From positions 1-20,619 of the forward strand of contig JAIPMN010000638.1 in the NCBI GenBank assembly GCA_020650975.1: 20,619 bases of DNA, given 5' to 3'. The notes below the pieces were generated by a model. That model did not search any database and was not told the origin of the DNA. It saw only the letters and a list, made by a program, of their open reading frames with translations. The DNA is from Apostichopus californicus. Lineage: Eukaryota; Echinodermata; Holothuroidea; Aspidochirotida; Stichopodidae. Below, piece after piece: positions 20,619-20,619 of the stretch. How positions within the stretch are numbered: position 1 is the stretch's first letter; the number at the start of each line of letters is the position of its first letter. A program made the position numbers and the translations under genes.

Positions 20619-20619
20619 C

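Larger units (their letters stand above)
18492..20619. other. Sequence upstream of MARK exon A, probably intron
   Basis: Exon A opens with an acceptor, so this 2.1 kb should be intron unless the preceding kinase exon is hidden in it. I looked on the minus strand for the last kinase-domain segment (an IPFYMSTDCE- or LNPxKRG-like peptide) and did not find it. It contains a G-tract (18641-18659), a TAA microsatellite (18897-18916), two C-rich tracts (19674-19697 and 20580-20618) and poly-T at 19922-19934. Confidence 0.65.

Noticed and set aside
1..20619. tRNA, rRNA, CRISPR array or bacterial-type operon
   Set aside because: No cloverleaf with a GTTCRA box, no rRNA-like blocks, no regularly spaced repeats and no ribosome-binding-site gene clusters were seen; the window is animal intron sequence.

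Overview
This is animal nuclear DNA: AT-rich, intron-dominated, with microsatellites, poly-T/poly-A runs and many G- or C-rich tracts, and no long open frame on either strand. The organism cannot be fixed from the window. The one identifiable gene is a MARK/PAR-1 polarity kinase whose spacer is close to the vertebrate MARK type, which fits an invertebrate bilaterian, perhaps a marine deuterostome such as an echinoderm (a guess).

The gene runs on the minus strand, so its 5' side is at high coordinates. Five consecutive coding exons were assembled by eye, with matching splice phases at all four junctions: exon A 18491-18279 (end of the kinase tail and UBA domain), exon B 16196-16022 (Ser-rich spacer), exon C 4435-4209 (spacer with the conserved NPNKAD block), exon D 3843-3764 (80 nt, RRNTYVC block) and exon E 999-760 (ASRSTFH block up to the basic KFSRR stretch). 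Together they are 935 nt, or 311 codons plus two bases. The catalytic kinase domain should lie beyond the right edge of the window. The KA1 domain and stop codon should lie beyond the left edge. Neither was found here.

Layout from left to right: 1-759, start of the intron after exon E, with G-rich tracts; 760-999, exon E; 1000-3763, intron holding a G-tract, purine tandem repeats and a 93-bp tandem duplication; 3764-3843, exon D; 3844-4208, short intron; 4209-4435, exon C; 4436-16021, a giant 11.6-kb intron; 16022-16196, exon B; 16197-18278, intron; 18279-18491, exon A; 18492-20619, intron or upstream sequence.

The oddest signal outside the gene is the 93-bp tandem duplication at 2058-2243 (plus strand, antisense to MARK). 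Each copy carries an intron-like 25-nt insert with GT/AG ends and a T-rich tract. The inserts differ at 8 of 25 positions, while the flanks differ at only 3 of 68. No RNA gene, CRISPR array, intact transposon or second protein gene could be supported.
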